Shown: piece by piece, positions 10,315-21,970 of the stretch
Position numbering within the stretch: position 1 is the stretch's first letter
Layout of the letters: every line of letters begins with the position of its first letter
Source of the DNA: Xanthostigma xanthostigma
Lineage: Eukaryota > Arthropoda > Insecta > Raphidioptera > Raphidiidae
DNA length: 64,000 bases
Direction of reading: 5' to 3'
Assembly (NCBI GenBank): GCA_963575645.1
Contig: OY754467.1
Coordinates: forward strand, 33,663,108-33,727,107
Made by a program: the position numbers and the translations under genes
The notes under the pieces: generated by a model
Seen by the model: the letters and a program-made list of their open reading frames with translations, nothing else
Database searches by the model: none
What the model was told of the DNA's origin: nothing

Positions 10315-11386
10315 CATTTATTGCAAAAATTATTTAAAAAAAAAATTACAAAAGGGATGAATTCAGTCTAAAAGACTGGTTTTCAATTCTGCCCATGTTT
10401 TTCACATACCGTGGGTAATTTCTGGTAATATAATATGTTAGTCATGAAATCTTGTAATAATTTACACGCATTTCTTTGTAGCTATTTATTGTTACATTTA
10501 AAAAAATAACATCGGTAATGTTTTCATGTTCCACTCGATATTCCGTATGCTCAAGTCGACAAGCAATCGACTAAATCTCTAAAGATTCGAATCAATACTG
10601 AACATGTATAGGTATGTATAAAAGGTATATGTGCTTACAGTACTACTTATGTAATTGTTTATATTCAATGCTCAAATAATATTACATATTTTTTACATAC
10701 ATAACACTGCTTAACCATCTTTAAATATTCTTAAAAATCGTGAACAATATTAAATTCACCAAAAGCACTTATTCATTCGACATTGACACCTGTGACGGGC
10801 AACGTATAGCAAACCATAACATTACATAGCTCAGAATAGCAAGTTTCCTCTCCTGGTGATATCTAGACTTATGCGTTCTACTAATTCCAATTTCGATTTT
10901 TATTTTAATTTAGAAATCTGGTAAAAATCGCTAGTTTTTTCAGTAAATCATAGAATCACCATGTATTTTGATCATAAAAACATTTGTGTTGGCGGTACAG
11001 ATCATATTTAAACGTGGTACCGCGAAATCTCTAACATCAATTTCAATTTGACTTTTGCAACACTATCGTATATTTCGTCATGTATCTCAATGTTCACAGT
11101 GACTTGAGCGTTACTGTATTCAAACAAAATATACAGTAGAGCTATACACAGAATAAGTTAAATGTTTTGTTTCAGTTTCTGCATCAAAACTCGAAAGGAG
11201 TTTAAAAACAGCCACGTTGGCATTTTACTTTTTTAAACTTTATATCGTATGTCGAAAAAATAAGTTTTATAATAAAGTACCTGCTTATCGATTCATGCTG
11301 GAAATTTAAAAATAATACCGAGCCGCGTTTATTCCATTTTAATATCAGCAAAACCCATGTTTAAAGTTTTTCAGAGATTATCTTTA
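10314..11386. other. No gene seen
   Basis: AT-rich. The first ~90 bp may be LINE 3' UTR in reverse orientation. Nothing else recognised. Confidence 0.4.
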
Positions 11387-11394
11387 TCTATACT

Positions 11395-11986
11395 TCTATA
11401 CTAATATATTTAAGAGTTTGTTTGTTTGTTTGAACGCGCTAATCTCAGGAACTACTGGTTCAAATTGAAAAAAAAATTGTTGGATAGCCCATTTATCGAG
11501 GAAGGCTATAGGCTATATAATATCACGCTACGACCATTAGGAGCGGAGCATTAATGAAAAATGTTGCAAAATGTATCTCAAAAATAAGCTTCTATTCAGA
11601 TGAAATGCACTAACTAATAAATATACTCATATTAGCGTTGTCAGTGCATGACTCCGGCTGGCTCAATTGGTAGAGCATGCGACTGTCAATATCAGGGTCG
11701 TGGGTTCGAGCCCAACGCTGGGCGAATGTATTTTTATTATTTTTTTTATTTACTACATTGCTTTCTTCTAAGGCTTACATTTCTTTCATCTTATTTGATT
11801 AATTAAAAAAAATTATTAGTTAAAAAAAGTATAAATACTGCTTTTTATCGACAAAACATTTTGAACGGTAACAGTAAATTTGGACACACCATTCATCTCG
11901 TTAAACTAAGATGAATGTGTATACTCATGTTCCTCGCTTCCCCATTCGTTCTTTTACACCCGGGTGAAACCGGACGGGACCGCTAG
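11395..11986 (+). mobile_element. Inner Helitron
   Basis: The 5' end is TCTATACTAATATATTTAAG; the 3' end is CACCCGGGTGAAACCGG, then ACGGGACCG, then CTAG before T. It sits inside the 5' terminus of a related Helitron. No coding capacity; contains the tRNA-like sequence at 11652. Confidence 0.75.
11652..11724 (+). pseudogene. tRNA-Lys-like sequence with GTC anticodon triplet
   Basis: 73 nt in cloverleaf register. The D arm GCTC-AATTGGTA-GAGC is intact, and the B box GGTTCGAGCCC is good. The body reads like metazoan tRNA-Lys (CGGCT..GCTC, GGGTCGTGGGTTCGAGCCC), but the anticodon loop CTGTCAA gives GTC (Asp). The anticodon stem TGCGA/TATCA has two mismatches, the T stem one, and acceptor pair 1 is C-C. 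Probably a tRNA pseudogene or SINE head carried in the Helitron. Confidence 0.65.
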
Positions 11987-12300
11987 TAATATATAAAATC
12001 TCGTGTCGCCATGGTCGTCCGCGCTAATCCCCGAAACCACTGAACCGATTTTAATGAAACTTTGTAAACGTGTCTTGCTTTGTCCAACTCACGCTGTAGG
12101 ATAGTTTTTGTACAAAATTATGGTGATTTCTCAAAAAAAAAACTGTTTTAGTAACATGCAGCGACATCTGATATAATTTACTCAAAGCTATTAGTTCAGA
12201 CGCAAATCTGGTAGAATTTGCTCAGCGTTCAGACGCCGGGCCGCAAACGAAATACGTTTTGCAGAATTATCTATCGCACCCGGGTGCCGATTTGAGTATG

Positions 12301-12397
12301 TTAATTCCCACACATTGTGATGAAACATACATCGTTCTCTTCGTTTTAATGAGGAGAAATGCACACCGTATGTTTCATCACGATATGTGCGAATTAA
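12301..12397. repeat. Short hairpin repeat, copy 1
   Basis: Arms of about 30 bp pair (TTAATTCCCACACATTGTGA region with TATGTTTCATCACGATATGT region). The same unit with its preceding GTGCCGATTTGAGT occurs at 18280-18393. A miniature foldback of unknown class. Confidence 0.65.
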
Positions 12398-12824
12398 GGC
12401 AGGTAAAATCGATTCACAAGGAAAGAACCTCAAAATAAGATTTAAACTTAGAAACTTTCTGAATTGCAGTCGAATTTCGATTACTTGGCGACCACCAGTG
12501 TTAATTAAAATAACTTGCATTTTGTCTATATATACACGGTGAAGATTACAGGTACTGTCCCAGTTTAAAATCTAAATATTTTCGTAGCGATTTTTTTTCT
12601 TTTTGTTCACAAGAAGAAAGGGAATGCGGCGAACAGTTTTCAAAAGTCGCCTTCAATATATACTTTTATATTATGTAAGTCAAAAATAGCTCGAGCTGCT
12701 AGGCACCTGTGTGAAAGTCCAGATATAAAGGTGTAGGTAATTGGTTGCTTAAAAGATGGCACACCTGACTTTAGCAAAATTAACAAGATTATAAACACTT
12801 GGATAAGATTATAAAACATTAAAA

Positions 12825-13440
12825 TCTTTGATTAACGTCTGATTATAATCTGAAGAAGCACCAAATCCGGATCAAAACGTCAATTTATTGAATAATAATA
12901 GGTCATATGCATGAGACTCCAAATTGGTTTAAATTTGTATTTCGAAATATGTTTTAGTTCCTGATCATATCGTAATGGTTATTTTATAAATATAATCACT
13001 GAAAAAAATGCAAATAATAAAAAATAACTGTAGAAAATACGCGCTATTTTCGAATTTTCAAAACGCAGCGTGACGTCAGAGTATATATCAACAACAGTTT
13101 CCATGACGACTGTGTCGTCTCACAGTAAGATTATGTCAGTATTTAGAGAAAACAACAAATAAACTTCATTTAGAACATTGACAATTTGACATCAAGGTTG
13201 ACATGCATCATATATCATGACGCCACATAAGCCCGCCAACATGGCCGATTTGAGTGTGAAATTTAATATTTTTTTTTCTTATGATAATATTACATTTTTA
13301 AATGATTATCAATTTTTTCCCGTATTATGGTTAACTAAATAATCTATTAAAAATATAAAAAAAATACATACATATGACCTATTGTATAATTTTTGTTAAT
13401 ATTGTCTGAAAATTTGATCGATAATTTTATTTATTCAACA
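12825..13440 (+). repeat. HHL repeat (hammerhead-like hairpin family), split copy
   Basis: The left part (12825-12898) has TCTTTGATTAACGTCTGATT and CTGAAGAAGCACCAAATCC; the right part (13382-13440) has TTGTCTGAAAATTTGATCG and ATTTTATTTATTCAA. Together they match the family at 25142, 25618 and 42793. The insertion is the MITE at 12901-13379. The GAAA core is decayed to CAAAA. Confidence 0.65.
12901..13379. mobile_element. TA-flanked MITE in HHL repeat
   Basis: Terminal inverted sequence GGTCATATGCATG / CATACATATGACC, flanked by TA (12899-12900, 13380-13381). The interior is non-coding and includes ATGACGCCACATAAGCCCG. Tc1/mariner-type by its TA target. Confidence 0.7.
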
Positions 13441-13737
13441 CGCGTGAGTAATATATAATTTCGGGGCCCTGCTAAATTCGGGAGAAATAATAAATTACTT
13501 CATGTTGACGCGTAAAGTGCTAATAATGAGCCGAAATTGTACGATAATGTATAACTGCATAGTTTCTGGACCAATAGGAACGCGGTAGCGATTTGTATAT
13601 ATGAAAACAGCTTCGCAATTCAGCGAAAGTCAGGGCCATCTTGTGTGCATCGAGGGCGGTGGGTACGTCAATCAGTGAAGTGATTTATTATTTTTCCCTC
13701 TTTTATCAGGGCCCCGATTACATATTATTCGTGCTAG
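13441..13737. mobile_element. MITE with CGGGGCCCTG inverted ends
   Basis: Left ATATATAATTTCGGGGCCCTG-type end (13448-13471) and right CAGGGCCCCGATTACATATT (from about 13706) are inverted copies, with imperfect extension outwards. The interior holds CCAATAGGAACGCGGTAGCG. No clear target-site duplication. Non-coding. Confidence 0.6.
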
Positions 13738-15394
13738 TTGAATAAAGTATTATGTGCGACCATTGATCGAAGGAGAATATTCCACTCGCGTGTTACCGCA
13801 CTCGCTATGCTCGTTCGGCAAATTTCACGCTCATGGAATCTTCTCCTTCTCTCACTAGTCGTACAATATACTATTATTATAAAACATTCTTATATGAATA
13901 TAGTCATACAGTTTTTTTAATATAATGCAATTTTTTTAAAATTTGGAGCCTTTCTTTGGGCTCCCCTTACATCTGGGCCTTGGACACGTGCCCCTGTTTC
14001 GACCCTACTTCCCAGTCTCTAAATTTACGATAAATACATATTTGTTTATAATAAAATACAAAATTTATAAATGTTTATTTTTTTAGTTCGTTGTTATATT
14101 GAATACCAATTGTATATAGAATGTTTAATATTTACCATCTTCTAGCTAAACCAGCAGTACTAACTACCCCGTTTAACGTATAGACCTTAAAGGTACGTAG
14201 ATACAGTCTCCAGACATATTAAAACTGTTCATCAAAACCATTAAAAAAAGAAAGTTGTAAAATCGTATTTTTTACTTTTTCTTGTTAGGTTAATTGTATA
14301 GTAACCTAAGGGAAAACAAGAAGAGACGGATTTTATGGGTGATAACTCGCCTAGATTATGTCACTTAGATAGCATTGTTTATATTTACAAGCGATGCTGG
14401 ATTTTACAAGTTTTTTATTACATCATTTTCATACAAAAATAATCTCAGTACATCCAGTGATACATCTACGTACTTTTTGCACTACCCCTATAAAATAGCT
14501 GCTTTGCATGCATGCAACCCTGTAAAATGACCCATTCCGCACTAGTGCTGTAATGAACTTAAAAACTGCTCTCGCTACACCAATTCCAAAGTAAATCAAT
14601 TTTTTTTGTCTGACGTTTACGGAAAAGTAAACTGTCAAAATGTTTGAAAATGAAGTGAAAACCAGCTAAGGGTCCGAGCACAATAAGGCCGGTGTGAGGC
14701 TAAAGTGGTACTCTTCAACTGTCGATAGATGTCAGATCAGATCCAATTTATTTACATTTAGGTATTTAAAATTAATGAAATAACAGCGTGAGGTGCCAAT
14801 GATCCCAGTGTGTTCTTTAAGGGTTAAGATTCGACGGTTTTTGTATGGGTTTGCAATGATAGTGCCAGATACTGTATGTACGTTGGAATGTAACACCTTG
14901 GCTACGATAAAAGGTGTTAGGTGTAAGAATATGATTTATCGTGAGGCAGGTCCCCAGTATGTGTCTCCAAAATCAACTTGAATAGAGCAGCCGGCGCGCT
15001 AAGTGCGTGTACCTATATTGTCGACCGGGGGCTGTACAGGGCCTAACAAAAAATCGACGATTTAATGAACAGTACGGGAGAAACTAAAGAGAATAATAAT
15101 AGATAAATTGTTTTTGTTTAGTTTCGATCGTTGCTATGTCACATAAATTTATTTTATTCATTTGCGTTTATTTATATACCAAGCATAGGAATAAAATCGC
15201 AGTCGACCATTAGAATATATGGATATATTTCTGTATTTTTTTGTCGTAAGAACTCGTTGGTTCTGATTTGCTAACACCATAGATAAAGACATAGAACTTT
15301 TGATAATGAGATATATACTAATAGATAGATTTATTTAGAACAGTTTTGTACGCCTGTAAACATTCCAAGTAGATATATTATAGAATTTTTTTTT
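13738..15394. other. No gene recognised
   Basis: AT-rich. About 14475-14560 is a copy of a short dispersed unit (GCACTACCCCTATAAAATAG .. GCACTAGTGCTG) also present at 1961/2343, 4050 and 52260. The somewhat GC-richer 14660-15040 has a 62-codon frame but no recognisable product. Confidence 0.4.
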
Positions 15395-16050
15395 ATAGTT
15401 AAAAAATTCCAGCCAATTAGGCGACGGGACCATTCCAACTTCAAAAATGTTGGAATTTGATTAGGTATAATAAAGAAAATAAAATTTCTGATATCGTTGA
15501 TGTGACGCGGGTAATGGCTAGTATTCAATATGATATTTGCTATTCGTGGCCATGGTAACCTACATAATATTGTAACAATTAATCAAAGCATGCCTAACTA
15601 GTTTGTTTCTGACATCCATAAAACAAAAGAGCGGCTGATTTTTTTTATTTTCAAAATATTTCCGAAACTATAGAGTTTAGAAAAAAAAATTATTAACGAA
15701 AATTTCTTGAAAAAATAAATAGAATAATAAGCTGTTATGAAAAGTATACCATTATTATAAAAAAACACCGTAATAGCATATATCTCTTCTGCCCATGCGC
15801 CGATTTTCCCCAAAAACAATAGGGCTCTTCATATTTGCATTCCAAACATCCTCCTAAAATTTGGTTTCAATCCGCTCATCCGTTTGACCTGTATCGTGTT
15901 CACAAACAGACTAACAGACGCACAGAGTTTTTTCAAAAATATGTTTTTTGGATTCGGGGGACCTCAAAACGGAAAGATATTGTAAATTTTTAAAAAGTTT
16001 TTTTTGACCTAAACCACTTGTGGGTTGGAATGGTAAAATTCATCAATATT
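15395..16050 (-). repeat. Dispersed family X, copy 1
   Basis: Minus-oriented copy. In plus-strand order: GCCAATTAGGCGACGGGACC, then GACGCGGGTAATGGCTAGTA, then CATGCGCCGATTTTCCCC, then CACTTGTGGGTTGGAATGG. The block ending GACGCGGGTAATGGCTAGT looks like a Helitron 3' end (short hairpin before CTAG/T). The whole composite, including sequence beyond that end, recurs at 19424, 36893 and 42298. Non-coding. Confidence 0.7.
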
Positions 16051-16333
16051 ATAAAAGTAGTTTGCAGTTCAAAATGATTTCCTCATTTTTTTATATTTTT
16101 TAATATTTTGAAATCAAGACATATTTTATTGTAGAGTTTAAGGGAAACATATATTTTGTATATTTTGTACGGTGGATAATTAATAATTATAAATATACTA
16201 TCGGAATAACCAGGGAATTACTTCGAAAAATATGCGTAGATATATTTTCAATACGCTTTATTGCCTTCGCTCACCGCACAGTAAATGGACAATGGTTAAT
16301 ATTGTAATTATTACATAATACTTATATATGCGT

Positions 16334-16648
16334 TTTCTTCTTACCTCGATCGAAAGTACATACTTTCGGCATCAATTGTAAGGCAGAAAGTCTAAAATTT
16401 ACATATTAGTGGGTTTACACGCACTGATGCGGGAGGTACGTATATTCGGGCGGCAGTAAAGAAAAAATCACTGGTCCACTGTTGTTTAGATGTAGTTTCC
16501 ATAGCAACCCTATTACAGCTGTCATACGTGTTTTTACGTATAACCTCAAAGCTGTTTGTATGGAATTTATCTGTATTTTTATGTAATTAATAAGTAATTA
16601 ATTAATGTATTTAATAAGCGTACTTACGACCGAGGTATGGAGAAAAGT
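16334..16648 (+). mobile_element. MITE family F, copy 1
   Basis: Inverted ends: TTCTTCTTACCTCGATCGAA on the left, GACCGAGGTATGGAGAAA on the right. Shared interior: GTTTCCATAGCAACCCTATT and TTTTTACGTATAACCTCAAA. Other copies at 39632-39900 (inverse) and 53938-54240. Confidence 0.75.
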
Positions 16649-17125
16649 AGTATACACCACACTGGCTGAATTACTTACTTGGAAAATAATGAGGTGCATT
16701 TTCTTTAATAAATGAATCCATTGTTTCAGCAATTTTGCGTCACCCCCTGTATATAGCACACAATTCTACAGTTAGGTACGTTATATGAATAGCGTTGTCC
16801 AAAGTATTGAATGATCCCAGTGATTTATATCGGGCCTTATTATATGAGTGCTGGGAAATGTACGATCGCCAAATGAAAAGGCGATCGCACAATGTGTGTT
16901 TGTTCCAGACAAACGGTCAGGCCAATCCCATCAAAAACATTTTATGTAAAAAAAAACGTTGCCAATTCCCGCGTTGATGTTTCATTACAAGCATAAATGT
17001 GAAAAGAAGGGCCATACTCGGTACAAAAAGTATTGAGATCTAAAAGGGTGCCAAGTTTTCATGGTCTAAATTATAAATAAATGATTATTATTATTATAAA
17101 TCTAAAGACTTGTTACAATGATCTG
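16649..17125. other. No gene seen
   Basis: A 60-codon plus frame from 16795 has no recognisable domain. A small GC hairpin ACGATCGCC/GGCGATCGC lies within it at about 16862-16891. Confidence 0.35.
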
Positions 17126-17871
17126 TCTATACTCATATTATAAAGAGAAAAGATTTGTATATTTGTATTATCGCTTTGCGCATCAAAGCTGATTTTCGTT
17201 CATATGTAAGTTAATTTCACACGAAATTCATTCAAATTGTAGCTTTTTGAAAAGAGAACATTCTGTCCTATAAAACAAAACCATTTTTAGATCAAATCAA
17301 TTTCATAAAATTGTTATTAAAAATGACGAACAGCAGTTGTCGATTGGTTTGTACGTATGCGCGTACATATATATATGTTACGGTTAATACAAGAAAGTAG
17401 TTTATTCGCGAATTAACCGGCTAATACCCGAATTAACAAACGTCAAGGATTGGTTAATTCGGGGATTAGCCGGTTAATTCGCGAATTAACTACTTTCTTG
17501 TACTAACCGTAACATATACACGAACGTACGTACGCCCGAGCTCTACAGATTGTAATTTTGGTCGGATCTCCCTTTGCTTTATTTTTGTTTGTAATGAATA
17601 AACTCAAAAACTACTTAACCGATTTTAAAAATTCTTTAACTAATAGAATATTGCGAGTTAAATTAGGGATCCCTCCGAAAACTCCAATAATGTAACCCAA
17701 TGTTTAAAAAATATATAATAATAAAACTCAAAATTTGTCCGTCCGACATAAACTTCTGAACTGTAACTCCGATCATCACACAACATTCATTTCAGTAAAC
17801 TAAGATGAACGTGCGTACTCATGTCCCTCTCCCCCCATTTTGCACCCGGGTGAAACGGGACGGACTGTTAG
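17126..17871 (+). mobile_element. Non-autonomous Helitron
   Basis: Starts TCTATACTCATATTATAAAG and ends CACCCGGGTGAAACGGGACG, then GACTG, then TTAG before T: a CTRR-like end with one change. The sequence TAAACTAAGATGAACGTG before the end is shared with the inner Helitron at about 11903. It contains the perfect-armed hairpin at 17372-17518. The 5' flank is G, not A, so the left end is approximate. Confidence 0.6.
17372..17518. repeat. Hairpin insertion in Helitron
   Basis: Arms of about 65 bp begin TATATGTTACGGTTAATACA and pair with only a few differences, across a 15-nt loop around AAACGTCAAGG. The arms contain the internal palindrome TTCGCGAATTAACCGGCTAA. Probably a foldback MITE. Confidence 0.8.
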
Positions 17872-18294
17872 TCTGCATGCTACAATAAGCTACTATTTAT
17901 ATGCATCGGTGGTGTGCAGTAAGCTTTAGTAGTACATGAAGGAAAAAATAAAACGACGCCAAAATGAAAAAAGCAAAGCGGTGGCGTCGCACGGCGATAG
18001 AACTACATATAATTCATATATCATTATTTTTGTCAGGTTCGCTTTCCCAAATCGCTGCTTAAAATCATTTCCAGCTCTTTTTTTAAAACACACTCGATTT
18101 TTTATACTGTCGTTCAGAATTGCATTATTATGTATATAAAAATGACCGCAATTTTTTTAGGCATTTATTAAAGTGAAAGAGACCTTCGAGTGTTTCTAAA
18201 TGTTCTACAATTGAAAAATTATAATATTGTTTTATACCGAATCATATATAAATACGGGAAGGAAAATAAGAGTGTGGTGCCGATTTGAGTGTGT

Positions 18295-18393
18295 TAATTC
18301 GCACACATTGTGATGAAACATTCATCGCTCTCTTCGTTTTAATGAAGGGAAGTGCACAATATATGTTTCATCAAGATGTGCGCGATGAATTTC
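18295..18393. repeat. Short hairpin repeat, copy 2
   Basis: Second copy of 12301-12397, again preceded by GTGCCGATTTGAGTGTG. The right arm is degraded after ATGTTTCATCAAGATGTGCG. Confidence 0.6.
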
Positions 18394-18446
18394 ATTTAAG
18401 ACGCAATATATACACGAATTTTGTTGATAGGGTACCTATGAAAATC

Positions 18447-18553
18447 ATTAATGCATTACAGAAAATCGTTTCATATAAAATGCATACGAACCTCCCTTGA
18501 GCGGCCGGTCTATGTTGCATTTTATGTGGAACGATTTTCTGTAATGCATTAAT
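18447..18553. repeat. 37-bp-stem hairpin
   Basis: The left arm starts ATTAATGCATTACAGAAAAT and the right arm is its reverse complement except for two positions, which become G-U pairs in RNA read from the plus strand. The loop is about 33 nt. A possible structured precursor or simply a degenerate MITE. Confidence 0.7.
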
Positions 18554-19144
18554 AATTTCTATAGCTACGTCCTTTGTTAAACGGGCTTAAGTGTATTCTA
18601 GTGAAGAGAAAAATAGGACAGTCATGTAATGATGTTATTAAGATGGCAATCCATTAGTTTCTATTCCTTGCACTATTTTTCTACACTGCGCTGTCGTTTG
18701 CGAACAAAGCTATAAATAAACAAAATTTAATCCCCTTCTAAGCGACTTTCAAGTAACTATAGCAATAAAAACAAATGAATTATCAATAAAATAGAGATAG
18801 TTTTATATTACATGTACAACAATGATATTTAACGTATTATTTGTGACCTCTTGATACGCTGAATTCATTTTCATAATACAAACATCGCAATATCATGCTT
18901 CGAATCTAGCAATTTCTTAAAGCACGCCAAAGAATGGAACTTGACAATGTTTTTCCACGGAATCGATTTGTTCAGTACAAGTTCCGTATACAATCTATTT
19001 ACATACAAAGTGGATCATAACCCCACTTTTATTACGTTTCGTCTTATTGATATTCCAAAAGCAAGTTACAATGAGAATTTGAAGTACGTACATTAAATAA
19101 TATATATAATCTCTTAACGTTGAAGTTATGTTAAATCAAGTAGA
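18554..19144. other. No gene seen
   Basis: AT-rich spacer with no recognisable element or coding sequence. Confidence 0.4.
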
Positions 19145-19423
19145 TAAAATTATCGACCAAATAGTACGTGGCACAATATATTGACAAAATATAAAATTAT
19201 ATTTCAATAGATTTACGTTTCGATCCGGATTTGGGTTTTCTTCAGAATTGAGCTAAAAATATAAAACAACTCATTCTATTAAAAAGTACTTAATAATAAT
19301 TTTTTATATTTTTAGCTCAATTCTGAAGAAGTCCCAAATCCGGACCGGAACGTAAATCTATTGAATTATAATTTTTTATTTTGTCAATATATCGTCTGAA
19401 AAATTGCTCGATAATAATTTAAT
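19145..19423. repeat. HHL repeat, foldback copy
   Basis: A palindromic copy of the hammerhead-like family. Minus-strand core CTGAAGAAAACCC .. GGATCGAAACG at about 19213-19243, plus-strand core CTGAAGAAGTCCC .. GGACCGGAACG at about 19323-19352. Ends ATAAAATTATCGACC and GCTCGATAATAATTT are inverted. The left arm contains an extra CAAATAGTACGTGGCAC segment. Confidence 0.7.
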
Positions 19424-20010
19424 TACCATCCCAACCCACAAGTGGGGAATGGTACTGGTTTAGGTCAAAAATCACTCTTCAAAAATTTTACAATATCTTT
19501 CTGTTTTGAGGTCCCCCGAATCCAAAAAACATATTTTTGAAAAAACTCTGTGCGTCTGTTAGTCTGTTTGTCTATGAACACGATACAGGTCAAACGGATG
19601 AACGGATTGAAACCAAATTGTGGGAGGATGTTTGGTATGCAAATATGAAGAGCCCTTTTGTTTTTGGGGAAAATCTGCGCATGCGCAGAAGATATATATG
19701 CTATAACGGTGTTTTTTATATAATAATGGTATACTTTTCATAACGGCTTATTAGTTTTGGAAATATTTTTAAAATAAAAAAAAAATCAGCCGTTTTTGTT
19801 TTATGGATCTGTCAGAAATAAACTAGTTCGTCACGCTTTAATTAATTTTTACCGTGGCAACGAATAGCAAATATCATATTAAATACTAGCCATTACCCGC
19901 GTCACCTCACACGATATCAGAAATTTTATTTTCTTTATTATAATCAAATTCCAACATTTTTGAAGTTGGAATGGTCCCGTCGCCCAATTGGCTGGAAATT
20001 TTTTTTGAAG
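19424..20010 (+). repeat. Dispersed family X, copy 2
   Basis: Nearly complete plus-oriented copy: ATCCCAACCCACAAGTGG, GAGGTCCCCCGAATCC, GTCAAACGGATGAACGGATT, GCGCATGCGCAGAAG, ACTAGCCATTACCCGCGTCA, GTCGCCCAATTGGCTGG. The short overlapping frames on both strands are decayed. A direct neighbour of the HHL foldback at 19145. Confidence 0.75.
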
Positions 20011-20277
20011 GTTATCAAACGTTAATCAAAAATATAAATCAAGTAGGATAGTTTATTTTAACATTATTTTGAAGACTATTGACAACAGCACTAAACTTTT
20101 AACTTATAAATACTTAAAAGTACAATCAAATATCTATTATATATGCTGCAGGTCAGTAAATGGAGTGTGATTTATTTATTTTAACTCGGAATATAATGTC
20201 TAACAGCTTATTCTACCCAGTAGTTTGGTTTGAACTTGATCGATTGCTTATATTGACGTACTTTTAGATTGATTTTT

Positions 20278-21250
20278 GACGTGATAACGTCTTATAAATT
20301 GATGAATCACCAATCTTATAAATTGATAAAACACCGACTGCATGCACGAAAAAGTGTAACGTAACGTTCCTAACGTTCCTAACGCGTAACGTTCCGCCTG
20401 ACCCTGTGCGTGCTTTTTGCTAATTTCTCGCTCAATTTAAATCAGATCGGTTTGAAACCAGTCTTAAACGAAAGAGGAGAACATTTTACATAGATTTCGT
20501 ATAACAGAATTTGCATAAACAGATTTTTTATACAAATTTATATAGAAAAATAGCTGTATAAATGCAATGTTGTCTAATGCATGACGCGACGCAGTCGGTC
20601 GTCTTTGTTTGCCGTACATGGAAATTAGAAAATAACGTATGTCTTGTCTTAACATGAAAACGGCTGCATTTCTAATGTTTAATTCAATTTTTTGACATTA
20701 GTATTTTGTGAAATGCAACGCCTTCTATTAACTATTGGAATAACTAATTATTATTAGAACATAATACTTTGACAGTTGCAAACGTCACTTTTGACATTTC
20801 TTATCATTCCGACACCAAGGATAAGCGGATTGAAACCAAATTTTGGGAGGATGTTTGATATGCAAATATGAAGTGGCCTATTGTTTTTGGGGAACATCGG
20901 CGCATGCGTAAAAGAATATATCTCTTATAATGATGTTTTATATAATAATAATATAGTTTTTAAAACGGTTTTTACTCTATCTATTTTTACTAGAAATTTT
21001 TGTAAATTTTTTGGGGAAAATCGGCGCATGCGCAAAAGAGATACATGCCATAGTTGTTTTTTATATAATAATAGTGTACTTTTTATAGTGTTTTATTATT
21101 CTACTTAATAAAATTTACCTAAATTTGAAGCGAAAGAAGCAATATCATAGATTCGAATTATTATAATTATTATATAAATTTAGGTTATGTATTACGGAAT
21201 ACGTTATCACGTAAAACTATCGTCCGTAAACCGACTTTACAGACAACCAA
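20278..21250 (+). repeat. Dispersed family A, copy 1
   Basis: Left end GACGTGATAACGTCTTATAA, right part GGAATACGTTATCACGTAAA and end GACAACCAA; ACGTGATAACG occurs inverted near both ends. Contains CCTAACGTTCCTAACGCG and GCCTGACCCTGTGCGTGC. About 300 bp (20840-21140) is a family X module (GGATTGAAACCAAATTTTGG .. GGCGCATGCG, twice) absent from copy 2 at 49212. Confidence 0.7.
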
Positions 21251-21970
21251 TTTTTTTTTTTGATGGGTAAAATCTTATCACTTCCAGTTGCCGATATGCT
21301 AATGTTAACAGTATATCTGTAGAGTGCTGAGTATATGTAAAGTTAAGTTGATTACGTTATCCACTGTTATTTCATACATAATATGTTGTTATGCTAGGTC
21401 GTCATTTTGAATCATTCGCTATTTTGTCCAGATTCCAAACGGTACAATGTATGTATACACCGCATATTATATAGTAAACACTGACAGAGTAGATAGTATA
21501 GAAAATAAGAGAGCATCGTGGTCATCGCAAATTATACTGAGTGTATCTCAACTTATTTTTTAATATAGGTATCTGGAATAAGTAAAACTTTTAGTACGGT
21601 TTACTAAAGAGTTTATAAGAATTTATGAACATATAATTTACATGAGCTCTTAAAAGAGAATTGCGCTTTCCTAGTTGTTGTTTGCTATCGGTATACAGCA
21701 GTTATTTTATAGAATAGAATATTTATTATCCTAAACAGCTGTACGCAGGATTCGTCAATTAAGTAATTACATTAAAAAATACATTAGGTAAAATAATGAT
21801 CAGAATGGGGGGTCGTGCAAAAAAAAACTGTTCTATTCATGGCAGATTTTAACTCGGGGTTGAATGCATCATTTGCTCCACTTAGATTATGCTCGTGATG
21901 AAAGGGAATAAATTTAAGCTTCAATAAAGAGAAAAAAAATGTCTACGAAATGTTTAGGGAGCTTTATGGA
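21251..21970. other. No gene seen
   Basis: AT-rich spacer with no element recognised. Confidence 0.35.

Larger units (their letters stand above)
11387..12290 (+). mobile_element. Outer Helitron, split by another Helitron
   Basis: The canonical 5' end TCTATACT (11387, preceded by A) is separated from the rest of the element by the Helitron at 11395-11986. The body resumes at 11987 with TAATATATAAAATCTCGTG and continues GAAACCACTGAACCG and GGATAGTTTTTG like the copies at 914 and 62432. It breaks off at about 12290 after CACCCGGGTG, so the last bases including CTAG are lost. Confidence 0.7.

Noticed and set aside
11652-11724. Functional tRNA gene (Asp anticodon)
   Set aside because: Two anticodon-stem mismatches, one T-stem mismatch and a C-C first acceptor pair; the body is Lys-like. 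Treated as a pseudogene.
16862-16891. GCGATCGC-type hairpin as regulatory site
   Set aside because: Short isolated hairpin with no supporting context.
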